From Aphis gossypii (Eukaryota > Arthropoda > Insecta > Hemiptera > Aphididae), in assembly GCF_020184175.1 (NCBI RefSeq), contig NC_065533.1:6966695-7030694 (forward strand): a DNA stretch of 64,000 nt. Direction: 5' to 3'. Every line of letters starts with the position of its first letter. The first letter of the stretch is position 1. A program made the position numbers and the translations under genes. Below the pieces are notes generated by a model. It was not told the origin of the DNA and searched no databases. It worked only from the letters and a program-made list of their open reading frames with translations. Shown here one piece after another: positions 50,701 through 63,779 of the stretch.

Positions 50701-53700
50701 CAATTTGTGTACACTTCATAAAGTCACAACCATTCCCTTGTTTCTCCAAACTTTGAATTTACATAGTCTTGGTGACCGCAGACAATCTGAAAATACGTAT
50801 TAGTCTTATTTTCAAAACTGCTAGCTGATTAAATTGATTTACCAGTTCTGTTGACTTTTATAAACTTTTTTGTCACTAGTCATAGTATACTCGTTCATTT
50901 GCCCCTTTCAAAATTATTTATCTAACTCTTCTATCATACGAGTTTTTTTAAATAAAGACTTATTACTACATTAGTTTCCATACCTAAAATTAATTTGTTG
51001 TATACATATTCACATATTCAATTTTATATTAATAATCAATTATCTCGTCATCAGTAAAGTTGTAGATGGTGTTTTCCTTTAGTTTTTATTATAAATGTTA
51101 CTTAACTATTATTTTATTATGATTTTTAGCCTTTTTTAAAACAAATAAATATATTTACAGTTGCTGATATAGTATTGTTTAGTAAAAATATTGAATAATA
51201 TTAGGTACTTACATAATATTTTAATATTACACTTAAAAATTCAAATTTAAATATATACAATTTTTCTAATTTCTAATTTTAAATTAAGTTTAATCATAAG
51301 GTATAATATAGAATAACGCATCTCTTGTTTTATTTTTTTTTCGTCTTCTATAAATGTATGCTAAAAAAACAATAAAATTGTTATGAAGAGAGTACGATCA
51401 CCGACGTATCCGCAATGGACTTTTATAATAACACAGACTTTCAGAATATATCTGAAATAAATTGCTTTTACTCGTCTTTCATAGATATGCATTTTTTTAA
51501 GTTCCATGACATACTTTTAGTTCTATCATAAAGTTGCACCAAACTACTTTAAAAATGGCATTTTTTCACTCAATGATTTTCCACTACAACTAACTCAATA
51601 TTAATTTTTTTTTGTAATGTGCATTAAAAAACGAATACTATATAACCTTTCTTTCTTTAAAATAATAATAAAAAAAATCGTTTAATAATAATAAGCTTAT
51701 ACTATTGCATTTATTTTATTATTACATATATTTCATTATTCATAAGATATAAATATATGGGTCTTGTTTTAAGCCTACTTGCTAGTTGAGATTACAGTGA
51801 AATAAATTATCATATAAAATAAAAATTAATTAATTTTTGCTTAGTGAATGTAAAAATATAAAAATTCCTGTAATTATTAAATTTAATTGTGCAATAATAA
51901 TTTGGTTAAAAATTACTTAACTTGAATTAAATAAGTCTGCACTCAACACGAAATCGTATTTGTAAATTGTAAATATTTATAACTGTAATTATTTTTATTG
52001 CTTAACTTCTATTTTCTAGAAAAGCACCAAATAATACAAATAACAATGGTCAAAAAATTGTTTTACAATCGAATAAATTGATTTCAATCGTAAACAACAT
52101 TCAGCTAACGTAAAACATTATTGAACACATATAAGTAATCGAAAACAGTTGGGGAAATGGATGCCTATTATACATACCTATACATAATATATAAACTCAA
52201 AATAAATCGAAAATACAAGTTAAAAATAATATATTTTACAGTTGAATTATTTGATTCCAACCTCAAATAATCAGTCGATGTGGAACATCGAATACATTAG
52301 TTTTAAAACAAATATTCGGTTGAAAACCATTTGGGAATACGTTCGCTAGTTTAATTCAAAAATACCATACTTATTAACTGGTTTTCGATTCTTTTTTTTT
52401 TCATATTCTCCGAGATATATCATTTGAATCACAATAAATAATTATTACGCAATAAATATGGTTATACTTATAAATTATAATAAATAAAAAACTAGTAGGT
52501 ATTGTGATGATTTAATGTCATACAAATATCGAAAATTAATACTGATAATTAATCTATGATCTACTTATTAACTTTTCAAAATATCAATAAAAAAATATAA
52601 GCTACAAGAACTAAATTAAGAAACAGTAATTATCAAAACTAAAACTAAGCTATTGATATAATATGATCCATTCTATACGATGGTTTTCTTTGCTATCAAA
52701 AAAAAAAAAAAAAAAATGTATGCAATGTTCAGTATAATTTTATCAAAAAATGTTATTGAACATTTTGTTGTTTTCTATCTTCACTGATGTGTGTAACAAA
52801 AATATTGAAAAATTTTGTCGAAGAAATGGCCGATACCGATATTGTGATGTTATGGAGAAGCATTACTATTATCTTCAATGGTATAAATGAAAAATTATCG
52901 TTATTATTTTTAATACATGTTTACATATTATTTACTATAAATTTATATTTTTTGATACTAACTCTATTTCTATTTTAATAAATGATTAATACCGTTGCAT
53001 GTTAACTATCAGAATTTGACTAGAGTTTATAATTGTATACCTATATGGCTATATCCAAAATATATTCCCGTCAATCACGTTTCTATAAATACTCGTTTTC
53101 AATTTGAATATTTTATAATATTAATTATTATAGTATTACATGATATATTATTCACTTAAAAGAGCTGCATGATTTCGAGATACCTAGCTATCATTAAATG
53201 TATTATCAGGTAAATATTGAATACGTTCAATATGTTAAGTGAACAAATGGTACAAAAATTATAATCAAAATAATGGTATCCCTAAAGTTAATTTTATACT
53301 AATTATATAAATTGTTATAATATGCTAAGTAAATAAAAAAATGTTTATTTTACAGAACATAATATATATACATATTAATTATTATATTCTAAAATGTATT
53401 GATCTTCTAGTTTTTAAAAATGTAAATACTAGGTACCTACCTATATGGGCTATATGACTCTAAATGTATAAGCAATGTTATTATCATATAATTTACATTC
53501 ACTTAACATATTCAATTCGTAGAATCATTTATGCGTAAACAAACTGTTTCTGCCTAGGACTTTAAACCTTATTTTTAGGATCAATATATCTAAGTTTGCA
53601 TTCAGAATTAGTATTTGTTATGCATTAGTAAAACAAATTATAGAAAAAAACATTTAGAAGTTATTATAATATTATTTTATTTCACTATTTATTTGTTTGT

Positions 53701-55130
53701 TTACATTTTAGATTTTTATTTAAAAAAAAAAATTAATTATGTTAAATTTTTTACTGTAGTGCCTCTATATAGGATACCACGAATTAATTCTAAAAAATAA
53801 AATTATTAAATTTATGTATCATCATTGTACTAATTACTATTTGTTTAATTTTAAAATATAATTTAAATAAAAATACGAATCAAAAATAAAATAAGTATAA
53901 TTCAATTATTTTTTTTATATACCTAGGTAATATATAAAAATGTATTTTATTTAGAAATAAAAATATGTTAATAAGAAAACTAATGAGATGTAAGTAATAT
54001 AATTAATCACACTTTTACGCAACTTTTTAATTTAATTTTTAGTTAATTTATAATATTAAAAAAAAAAAAGTTTTTATTATTCAATAATCACAAATTATAA
54101 AAAGAATTAACGCTTAGTGCGTTACAAAATAAATCGAAACATACTTTTGATTTACCGAGTGCATGCGAAAGACAAACATAAACGAGTTGGTACTTATTTT
54201 ATGCTTCAGTTATAATTTATGTTCAGTCATTTCAACTAATGAAATCTCTCTCAAATCTCTCTCCTACCTATATAAACCGTAATAAATAACAATATAACTG
54301 AATAACCTGATAAATATCCAAACAAATAAAAGTTACAACCACGCGTTAATACAAAATATTATAGAATACGTATTAATAGAGCTAACATTTATATGCGATT
54401 GCATGTTTTTTTTTGCAACTTTTGATTATTGCTTTTGTTTGTAATGTCCACGAATCATATTATGTTGAAGCAAATAGTGGTTATTTTATTTTAAAAATGT
54501 TTAATACAAAACATCTCACAAAAAATTTAAATTATTAACATGCAAAGTGTACATTTTATTACATTTTATAATGTATTTTAGTAGTGGTGGTTGACAAGAC
54601 AAAAATAGAATATTATCTATCTAAAAATCGAGGACTAAAATGTAAATGTATTATGTATAATATACTATTATGTATATATATACTTTAAATGGAAATAATA
54701 TTACAATGATTTCCATTATAATCTAATTCGAAGAAGTATCATAATTTAAAGGAAAAAAAATTCATTATTACGCTTACGCCATGTTATGTTGAACGTAGCT
54801 TTAGCAAGTATTAGAAAACACTAAGATCTATTCAAAGGTCTTTAATTTTTAAAAATGTTTTAAACACCATATCAAAGCTTCATTTAAAAATTTTAATTTA
54901 CATTTACAGTTACTAAAAATATTTTTTAAGATTTAGAACTTAAAAATCTAGTGTTATTATCTTAATCATCATATTAATTTTTTAACATTTTTTATTGCAT
55001 ATTTTTATTATTATTATATTTTTGTTATTAATTGGATGAACGTATCAACATTATTAAATTTATAAATATGAATTAAAAAAAAAAAAACGATAGTTTAGTT
55101 TGAAAAGTTAAAGAGATCCCCCCTTTTCCA
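47739..55130. other. AT-rich intergenic stretch
   Basis: No gene is supportable. It holds a dispersed repeat copy (about 50,022-50,165), a short tandem duplication at 49,899-49,929 and long homopolymers (poly(A) near 52,700). Frames at 52,787 and 53,615 (+) are short. The former reads protein-like for about 32 codons before a possible donor (CAATG|gtataa), but nothing joins it. Confidence 0.5.
50022..50165 (+). repeat. Dispersed repeat, copy 3
   Basis: Shares with 36,750-36,900 the series TTTAGTGATATAG, CCGCT..GATTTGTTTTTC, ATATACAATAATATATTAT, TTGAATTTAAATTTAA and CCATTACTATGTTAATTCAC. It extends further right into CAGCAGAGTTGTACCAATTT. It is non-coding, and no TIRs or poly(A) end were seen. 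Confidence 0.6.
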
Positions 55131-55358
55131 ACATCTGTAACCTAACCCACTTTTATTATTATTCAGTAGTTATTAGTAATACGAAACAACGAGAACGCGT
55201 TATCGTAAAGTATAGGTAGGTATGTTTTGTTCGCAATATTTAATATTTATTGTTCCACTATTCTGCATTATTGTGTCCGGACAAATCTCAAACCCATGAC
55301 TTTTAAATCGGTCGTTGTATTTTATCGTTTTTGTTTGCGTATATAATTATAGCACAGT

Positions 55359-55423
55359 ATGGACGGTAAATTATTTCTTCTTTTCATTCTTTTCATACTC
55401 GTTTGCCCGTGTTGTGGCATCAG
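55359..55423 (+). CDS. Candidate first coding exon: signal peptide of an unseen secreted protein
   Basis: The ATG at 55,359 reads MDGKLFLLFILFILVCPCCG then I, directly followed by CAG|gtacac (donor at 55,424, phase 2). A short charged start, an 11-residue Leu/Phe/Ile core and a small/Cys-rich end form a textbook signal-peptide exon. Without splicing the frame stops six codons later. Local DNA is GC-richer with CG dinucleotides (55,180-55,700), which fits a promoter-proximal exon. I found no phase-2-compatible second exon in the window, so the rest of the gene may lie beyond 64,000 or the signal may be fortuitous. Confidence 0.35.
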
Positions 55424-55700
55424 GTACACACAGATATAATAATAAGTAGGTATATTTATATACAAATATATGCGACGGTAGTCCCTGTAATCCTCGAGTA
55501 AATCGGCGGTGGTGGCCGCGGGCCTCAGTGTTCTCGCGGTGTGGACGAAAGGAGTAAAGTACAAAAAAAAAAAATAAATGACGTTAAGGAAGAAGTAGGT
55601 ATACGAAGAAAAAAGGGACTACAAAAAAAAAAAAATAACACAATAACATTATACGCCGTAAAAGTTTTACGTTCCGACGACTACTGAGCGCAGTTGTGCT
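55424..55700. promoter_or_regulatory. GC-richer island around the candidate signal-peptide exon
   Basis: Contains CGGCGGTGGTGGCCGCGGG (near 55,504) and two poly(A) tracts. The minus frame 55,322-55,564 and plus frame 55,711-55,977 are unsupported; the latter ends in a Leu run made by a TTATTATTA microsatellite. A role as first intron or promoter region is inferred from composition only. Confidence 0.25.
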
Positions 55701-56483
55701 ATAATGCTCAGTGTATGGTACATTTTTTATACATATATATATACCTTATACCTTCTTAGCCAAACTTTTTACTTCCAATGGGGGGAAAAAAACACGACGA
55801 TGGCGAATATTCAATTGGGTCACTATAAAATCTAGATATAACGAGTTTTTCTGGTTTTTATCATTAATATTATTATTGTTATTATTATTATTATTATCAT
55901 TATTATTTTTACGTCAAACCACTCAACTCGCATTTTATCGCACACGGGCGCTAACGCTCGCAATTTGTTCTGGTTGACAAAATAAAACAACACATGATTT
56001 GAAACTATTATACTACACTGTATATAAAATATTAAATAGATATTACATTTTTGGCATATTATAATTTCAACCTCATGTTTACGCTCATTTTAAAAATATA
56101 ATTCCGTAAAGGTGAAATTGATTAAACAATGATACACCGTTAGTGTAAATTAGTTATCGAAAATTAAACAAAATATGAAAACTTTAATACTTATAAACCA
56201 GCGGTGAATAACATTTTATCGCTTTAACAATGTAATACTCAATTATTTATGTTCAACTAGTTTTTGCTTGGATGGGTACAATACGAAGGACTCTCCTACA
56301 TAGGAGTTTTAAAATCTCAGTCAATGGCTCTAATTCAAGACATTATTTTTATGTGTAATAAATGTTATGTGAGTAATTATTATATTTTATTTTTTATCAA
56401 ATAATCATTAGATACTCTGAATTAATAAGTTAATTATTATTATTTATTATTATTATTATTCACTTATGATATAAATCATAAAT

Positions 56484-56534
56484 TAATCTTTCAGTTAAAA
56501 GCCTATAAATTATAGGATTTTTATTGAAAGATTA
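56484..56534. repeat. 51-bp near-perfect hairpin
   Basis: Arms of 25 bp match at 22 of 25 positions around one central base: TAATCTTTCAGTTAAAAGCC/TATAA against TTATAGGATTTTTATTGAAA/GATTA. It could be a cruciform, a fossil foldback element or a short hairpin RNA. The near-absent loop argues against a normal microRNA. Confidence 0.8.
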
Positions 56535-57887
56535 TAGGCTATAACCAAGCTAAAGTAACATGGTGTATATGATAATAATATAAAATTCATATAATAAAAT
56601 ATCATCATGTGATCCTTGGGCCTAGGCTTAATCCTATTCAAATTCCGATATTGTCGTTTGTTTTTGTTATCTTCATTATTTCTTATCTACAGTTAAAACA
56701 TTACACCATTAAGAACGATCTTATGAAACTTTAAGTAGAAATAATTTTTTTGTGAAGATGTAGTAAACGTTCCAGAGTTAATAATGACATGATGACCCGG
56801 GTTCTTAAGTGACAATATCACATCGAAATATACATATATATACTAGGAAACGAACCCATAATAATATATGTTACTTAATACAGGATGCCTATTTAAATGT
56901 TGTAGTGTCATTATATATTATTACACTGAAATACGAGATTATTTTAAAAATAATTTCATTGAATTTTCCTTGGTTCATATGAAAATAATAACAATTTCAT
57001 ACTTTATTTATCGCTCTGTAATTGTCAATAATTAAGTAGATAATTAAGTCGATTGATTACTCTTTGTAATAATCCCATCATACCATCAAATTCACACATC
57101 TTATTATACAGACGGACTAGGAGTGATAATTAAAATTACAATACGGTAATTGGATGTATAAAACTCACAATGTATAAAATTGCATTATGCAAGTCCAGTG
57201 CTACTCTTCTTATTTATACACCAATTACCAAAAATACCAGTATAACTTATAAAATATTATAATTTTATTGTAGTGTCACTCTGTATTATTTATATCCGTT
57301 AAATAAACATATATATTATGTATTACACATATTTTATAGGTATATTGTGAACTGTTGGGCCGCCACACTGATCAGTGGGACCCATTATCTTTTCGAAGAA
57401 ATAAACAATAATAATGATATAGTCGTACAATGTATTAACTACGCGTATAGATATACAAATATTGGGGCCGATAACGATATAAATCGAGTAGGAGTGGAAA
57501 TTTCTGAATGATTATTGCAGTTTTGAATAACAATTATAAGTTAACAACTGCAATAATAATTTGATTACCGATTTAACAACTATGGTCTACTTGAGTAAAA
57601 TTTTTAATCGATAAATTTGGATGAATGATACAGTTTAATGCTTTCGTTAAAACTTTAACACAGTTTCATCGACAATTGTATGAATATATTATGTAATTAT
57701 TATTTAATTTTTATAAAACAATATTATTTTACATTTATATAATAAAACAAGGCTTGTCCACTAGCTATTATTGTGATCACTTTATACGCCATCACTGTGT
57801 ATCCATAGACAGAAATATAATTCTATTATATGTCTTTGTAAGTATCAACCTCGCAGACTTCTATACAGAAATCTATGATCCACCTTG

Positions 57888-57959
57888 ATGTCGGTTACGT
57901 AGTGGCTAACAATATATGATAACATTTGATACCAATATATTATGTCGGTTACGTAGTGG
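57888..57959. repeat. Direct repeat of an 18-mer
   Basis: ATGTCGGTTACGTAGTGG occurs at 57,888-57,905 and again at 57,942-57,959, identical, 54 bp apart, in otherwise AT-rich DNA. A GC-rich tail (ATCCGGCGGCGGGTATAGGG) follows the second copy. Confidence 0.85.
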
Positions 57960-58920
57960 ATCCGGCGGCGGGTATAGGGAGGCGGTTGTTCCAGAACATA
58001 TACATTTTCCACCTACTTTTACATTTTGAATAATTTAATGAACAATAATCTTATTAATATTATAATGACTTCGTTTTGATTTAATTTTCAGAACGCTGAG
58101 ATGAATAGTAAAGTTAATACCAAGCCTTAGTATAATAAAAAGTAATAACTCAAATTTAACTAATTAACAATTATTGGAGTTTCCATTGTCTAGATAAAAA
58201 TATTTTATTTCTATTAAATTTATTATAATGTCTCTATTAGTTTAAGCTTCGTTTTACATTGTATTGTGTTGTACTTTTTTGAATCATATTTTATATAATA
58301 TAATATAATATTAAGAGTAGATACCTAGGTACAACTATTACGACTTAGGTACGAGACATTTAATAAATTACCTAATTTTTCTAAAAGAACAATAATGACA
58401 ATGATTGAGTGACATATAATGTATAACAGTGATCGAGTAGTAAGTTAGTTGAAGATGGTAGAAAGTTTAAAAATATTACACTTCAGTTTTAAAATTAAGA
58501 TTACATAATATTATGGTAACATGAGGTAACAGTTAAAAATACATAACAAAATGCATCTTACTAACTTTTTAAATTATCTGTGTCATGATAATTTATTTAT
58601 TTATTTTTCGATATAGTTAAAACAAAAAAAAACTTCGAGGAAATCACTTCACTATACACATAATTATAATATTATTTCATTTAATATTACTCTAGGTGTT
58701 ATTAATGCATTTATAAATACATTTCAACATACCAGTTGAACATTTCATTGTTAGTGATTAATCATAATATAAGAAGTGATCACGCAAAAATTAAAATTCA
58801 TACAAACCATACTTTATACATTACAATAAAATAAGAAAAAAAAAAATAATTTTTTCATTTAAATTTACATAGTTTTTTTAACTTGAAATATCTATAAAAA
58901 TGATTGTGCGTTTTTGTAAA

Positions 58921-59118
58921 TTTTAAAGCTAATAAAGGTACGTTTCTCCAGCCCGACCCATTAAATTTTGGGTTTTACTGTTTGACCATTATCATGCAAA
59001 TTCTAATTTTAGCCATGTAAATCCATGCTAATTATATGCTAAATATCGGTACAAAAATTGTCCAATATTTCGAAATGGGCCGGGCTGGCGTAACGTACGT
59101 AGCTAAAAAGCTTTAAAA
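58921..59118. mobile_element. Palindromic MITE-like element
   Basis: Long inverted repeats face each other: TACGTTTCTCCAGCCCGACC/CATT (58,939-58,962) against AATGGGCCGGGCTGGCGTAA/CGTA (59,074-59,097), 21 of 24 matching. Beyond a short gap the match resumes as TTTTAAAGCT / AGCTTTAAAA, giving an element of about 198 bp. The GC-rich termini stand out from the AT-rich setting. There is no coding capacity. The superfamily is uncertain because no clear target duplication was found at the outer ends. Confidence 0.7.
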
Positions 59119-62100
59119 GTCAACCTAAAATTGTTATAATCGCTATTAAAAAAAAATCTTAAGCTCCAAATAACTTTAATATCTTAAAATATACTCTGAA
59201 TATTTTTAAAATGACATTGTTTTATGTAGAAAATAATAATTTTAGTAAAAAATAGAATGTTTCAAGTTTTTATGGTTAATATTTTTTATATTGTTACAAA
59301 AAAAATTAAAATAGTATAACACCTAACCTTTGATTTTTGAAACATATTTTATGTATATTATTATATTAATCTGTTGGATAAAGAATACGTCATATTATAT
59401 TGATTTATTCAACAATGATATGATGACAATTTATACACCTACATTATTTTACTACCAACTAATCATGCCATTGTGACGCTTTGATGAAATTTGATTTACC
59501 TAAAAATAATTATTCTACCATTGAATAAAAAATAATCAAAATTGTTGATAAAATAGTTGTTTACGACTATAACTGCAGGCTTGACTGGAAATGTTACAAG
59601 ACAACACTACTTTTGAGTAGGAAACTCAAGCGGGTGTGCTTCGAAAGGTCATTAATCATCACGTTCAAGAAACGATTTCGAGCGGTTTCGGCTTGTTTCG
59701 GTTTTAGTTATTCTGTGTTAAGTGCATGAATTAGTACGTCAAGTTTAATTTTGTAGACTTTTTCATCTACAAACAAATCTTTTTTACTCCAGTGACATTT
59801 TGTTATATGATATAAATTGTCTGTCATGTAATAATAAATTTCATATCAAAATTTCTAAAATGTCGCATTTTATTAAAAATTAATTTTCATTTAAATTCCA
59901 TGTACTATATTGTACATAATAATACAGCCGCAAAATTCAAAAATATTATGAAAATTATCAATCATTATACAGATATTATAAATAACATTATACCTATTCA
60001 AATATAAGTTAAAATATCAGTTACATTTTTTTACTGAACTTGTTTGTATTATATTATTAACTAAAATACCAAATTTAAATAAAGCCAATTAATGATTAAA
60101 TTATATGTATCTCCATTCAAAATTAAAATATAATTATATAATTTGATCATTGGCATAGATGCTAGTTAGGTTAAGTTAGGTTTATGGTGATTTTATGTAC
60201 CAATTTCAGTTAACACCAACCATGTAAGAATAACGCATCTAAATGGAATACATTTGAGAATAAACTTTCATTCAATGTATTTGGGAAACTTATTTCAACT
60301 CAAAACTCAATTCTTTAAATATAACATACCCGAGTAAAAGCTGTAGGTATTAAACTACGATTATACCTTACTCTTATCTCGAGGCTGTAAAAAGTGGTTT
60401 AATAGTGTAGTGGCAAATACATATATTTACTTTTTGTATCTTAATGGACTGTATAAGGGTTACTTAAAAATAAAACCAGTGGAATAAAATATACGAAATT
60501 CAAATGTTGAAAATAGTACATATTATGCCAAACGGAAAACCAGCTGGAAAACTTAGCTTGTGCAAAATAATTCAAGTATCTATATTTTTTATAAAAAAAA
60601 TAATCATATGCTGCTGGCGAAAATAAACCTAAGAAATTGAATTGTGTTTATTAATAAACAAAAAGCACATTCCGTTAAACCATGATAGCGATAGAATGAT
60701 CTGTTTAATAACCATTTAATCTTAAGTTAGAAAGATGGTCATTTTCAGTTTAAATATTGAATTATTGAATAAATATAAGCTATATAATATTTGAACTAAC
60801 CACTATATTAGCATACTAGAATTATAATATTATACACAATATAAACTAATGGTTGAGTTTTAATGTTAGTACATTGCAAAATGTTAAATATAATATTATA
60901 TTATAGATAGAACATTTTTTTTTTATTGATTTTAGATACCTTCTAGTATTTATATTCGTCAAATATTTTAATAAAGATATAGGTATAATTCAAAACAAAA
61001 AAAAAAAACTTTAAATATTGACTATAGAAATGTTTATATAGGTATATAATTTAATTTAATTTATTTGTACGTATAGTTACAATGTTTATTCACAGTTAAT
61101 ACATTGTATATACATATATAATATAAGTATATAACTAATATTAAATGAAAAAAAATAATATATTCAAATTCATAATATGAGTATAGGTATTTAAAATTAT
61201 GAAAATTTAAAATTTAAAAAAAACCTATTTTTCAAATTAGAAATGCTAGGTTAAATTAAACATTTCTTACACGTAATAATTTAAATTATTACATATTTAC
61301 AGATACAATTATTTAAGTTTGTATTCATGACTGTATTAGCGCATAAACTTCTTTAGTGAAATTCGGGATTACAAAGGAGCTTATTTTTTAAACATACTCG
61401 TATGCACTGTTTCATGGTGAAATTTTGTTGGCACATGTAGGTATTTTATAAAACTTTGGACGTCACCAAATGACTGGGTTCTGGGTTCTATTTAAAAGTT
61501 CGAATACTTCTCTAAGACAAAATTTCTAATCCGAAACATAACTAGACGCAATAAACTTTTTCAAAATTTAATGAATATTGACCTAATGACCTCACATATA
61601 CATCTAGTAGTACTATCTCCATACTATATTGTTTGTTTAGTTAATACCGTTTGAAGATTAATAAATTATAAAAATTATCTCTTGTACTTAAATTTTATTA
61701 TTGTACGCTCAATACTATTAGGTTATGCAATAGAAAATGAACATAACATTTGAAATTTCAAATTAATAACGTAACATTTCTGTCTCTATTGAATTGAACA
61801 TACCGACGTAAGACTATAAAATAAAAATTCTTTTTTTCCTATGCTAAGCAATTTTGATAGTTCGTTATTTGGTTTATATTCATTTCTGTGAAGTTGCAAA
61901 AAAAAAAAACAAATTATTTTTAAAAGATTGTGATAAAAATTAAACAATGTCTGTTTCGCAATACATTCCTATTCAGTAATCTAACCTTTTTTAATAATTT
62001 TAGTCAGTGTAAAATATTGTTAACTGTTATTGTTATTTTACTATAATATTCGCAAACTTGAAAATTTAATTAGTTTAAGGTTTAAACTTTGAACTTTCAG

Positions 62101-63779
62101 TGAGATTTTCCTTTTTCGAAAATTAATGAGTTTCATAGGTGATTACTTTTTTTTTTTTTTAACTTTTCTCTTGCATTGTATTTTTACCTCTTTGAATTAT
62201 AATATTTATATACTTTACGATGATATTATACATAGCGTTATGTAAAATATAAAAAACTTGTATGAGACATCGTGAAAGAAATTCAATATTTTATAATATG
62301 ATTTAAACTAATGGTTTTAAAATCTATTTTGCATTTAAAATCTATACTATCAACTTATACGTATTCATTTATTATTTTGTTTAGCATTTTGTAAAATTAG
62401 ATATATTTTACTGAAAGAAGTTAATTAAATTGTAAGACAAAATTAATTTTAAAAATATAATCGTTTTGACAAACAATAATCTTGTTAAATATAATAATAT
62501 ACAATTTATTGCAAATTAAATATACATAGTTATAATGCTATTTAGTGGCATAATAATTGGCGAATCAAGAATTGATTCTTTATAATTAAATTAAATTTAT
62601 TTCAGTTCTGATGTATAAACATATCGATTAGTTTATTTATTAATTTTTTTTTTTTTTTTGATTTTTTAAAGGTTTCTATGATCTATTTTAATTTATATGG
62701 TAATTTAATTTCTAATATTTTATTGAAATAAACATTTGGAAGCAAATATAACTTCGAGAATAATTATTAAAATCCTAGTTTATATTGTCGATGTTTTAAA
62801 AGTTTTAATTTAATATTTTTTAAATCATTGCAGTCGGTAAGTATATTAAAACATTGGTTGATAGAAAATTAATACGAACGGCAAAGTTAATAACTTAATA
62901 TTAATTTACTATAATAATACGTAATAAATAATAATTTATCTTATAGATTCTGGATGGAACGTTGGAGGAAATATAAGTGTTGCAAAATTGTAATTAATAA
63001 TTATGAGATATAATATAATAGGTATGCACACAATTTTTGAATAATAAGGTCACTGAATAGCATTATATGATAACTTTAATGGTACGTTAATGACAGAGTT
63101 TATGACAATTTTATGAATTAAATTTTAAATAAAATTGAATAGAACTTTATGCTGAGTATATTTACTGTATAGTAATTATTAAAAAAAAGCACGTTGGTAG
63201 ACTTTAAGTAATAATTTAAAAAATTACAAGTGAGTTACCTCGGAACTTTCAAGATTATATTTTGATTTAAATAGCTATAATAATAAATTAATATAAATTA
63301 TTTTAATCTAGTTATAATTTACGGTTAGACATTAAAACAAACACAAATTATTTTGATATCATTAATAATTAATTTTCTCAATAATAGTACAATCACCTAT
63401 TGTTAGATTAAAAGGTTTATATTTTAGTACTTACGGGGTAGTATGATGTGATTAGAATTAGTATTCTAACAATGTTTAATACGAATCCAAATACGTCGAC
63501 AATAAGTAAATAATAATAAAAAACTTCGTCCGTGTATTTAATTTCGACTTACAATAAATTTAAGCACATTCCATTGGTTGATCAATATTGATTTATACAT
63601 TTCAGGACCGTTTTTTTTTTTATTTCTATTATACGAGTGTCAATATTTAAACATGCCCACCTACACTATCATAATATAATATGATATTGTAATATTGGAC
63701 TTTCGTCGATAAACATTAGTGTTTTTTTTTTAATTTATTTATAAATAATATCCGTTCGTAAACAGTGTAATAATAATTG
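59119..63779. other. AT-rich non-coding DNA
   Basis: No gene is supportable. A less AT-rich segment at about 59,570-59,760 (with TTTCGAGCGGTTTCGGCTTG and TTTCGG repeats) may be regulatory. A pair of TTAGG-like words (TTAGGTTAAGTTAGGTTTA, about 60,176) is too short to call telomeric. Confidence 0.5.

Larger units (their letters stand above)
55978..58920. other. AT-rich non-coding DNA with hairpin and short duplication
   Basis: No gene is supportable. Notable items are a 51-bp near-perfect palindrome at 56,484-56,534 and a duplicated 18-mer at 57,888 and 57,942. Confidence 0.55.

Noticed and set aside
52787..52978. Plus-strand 63-codon frame with a protein-like first half
   Set aside because: No matching exon, signal peptide or family; the second half is AT-biased membrane-like sequence.
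60173..60186. TTAGG-like words suggesting interstitial telomere repeat
   Set aside because: There are only two imperfect copies, which can arise by chance.
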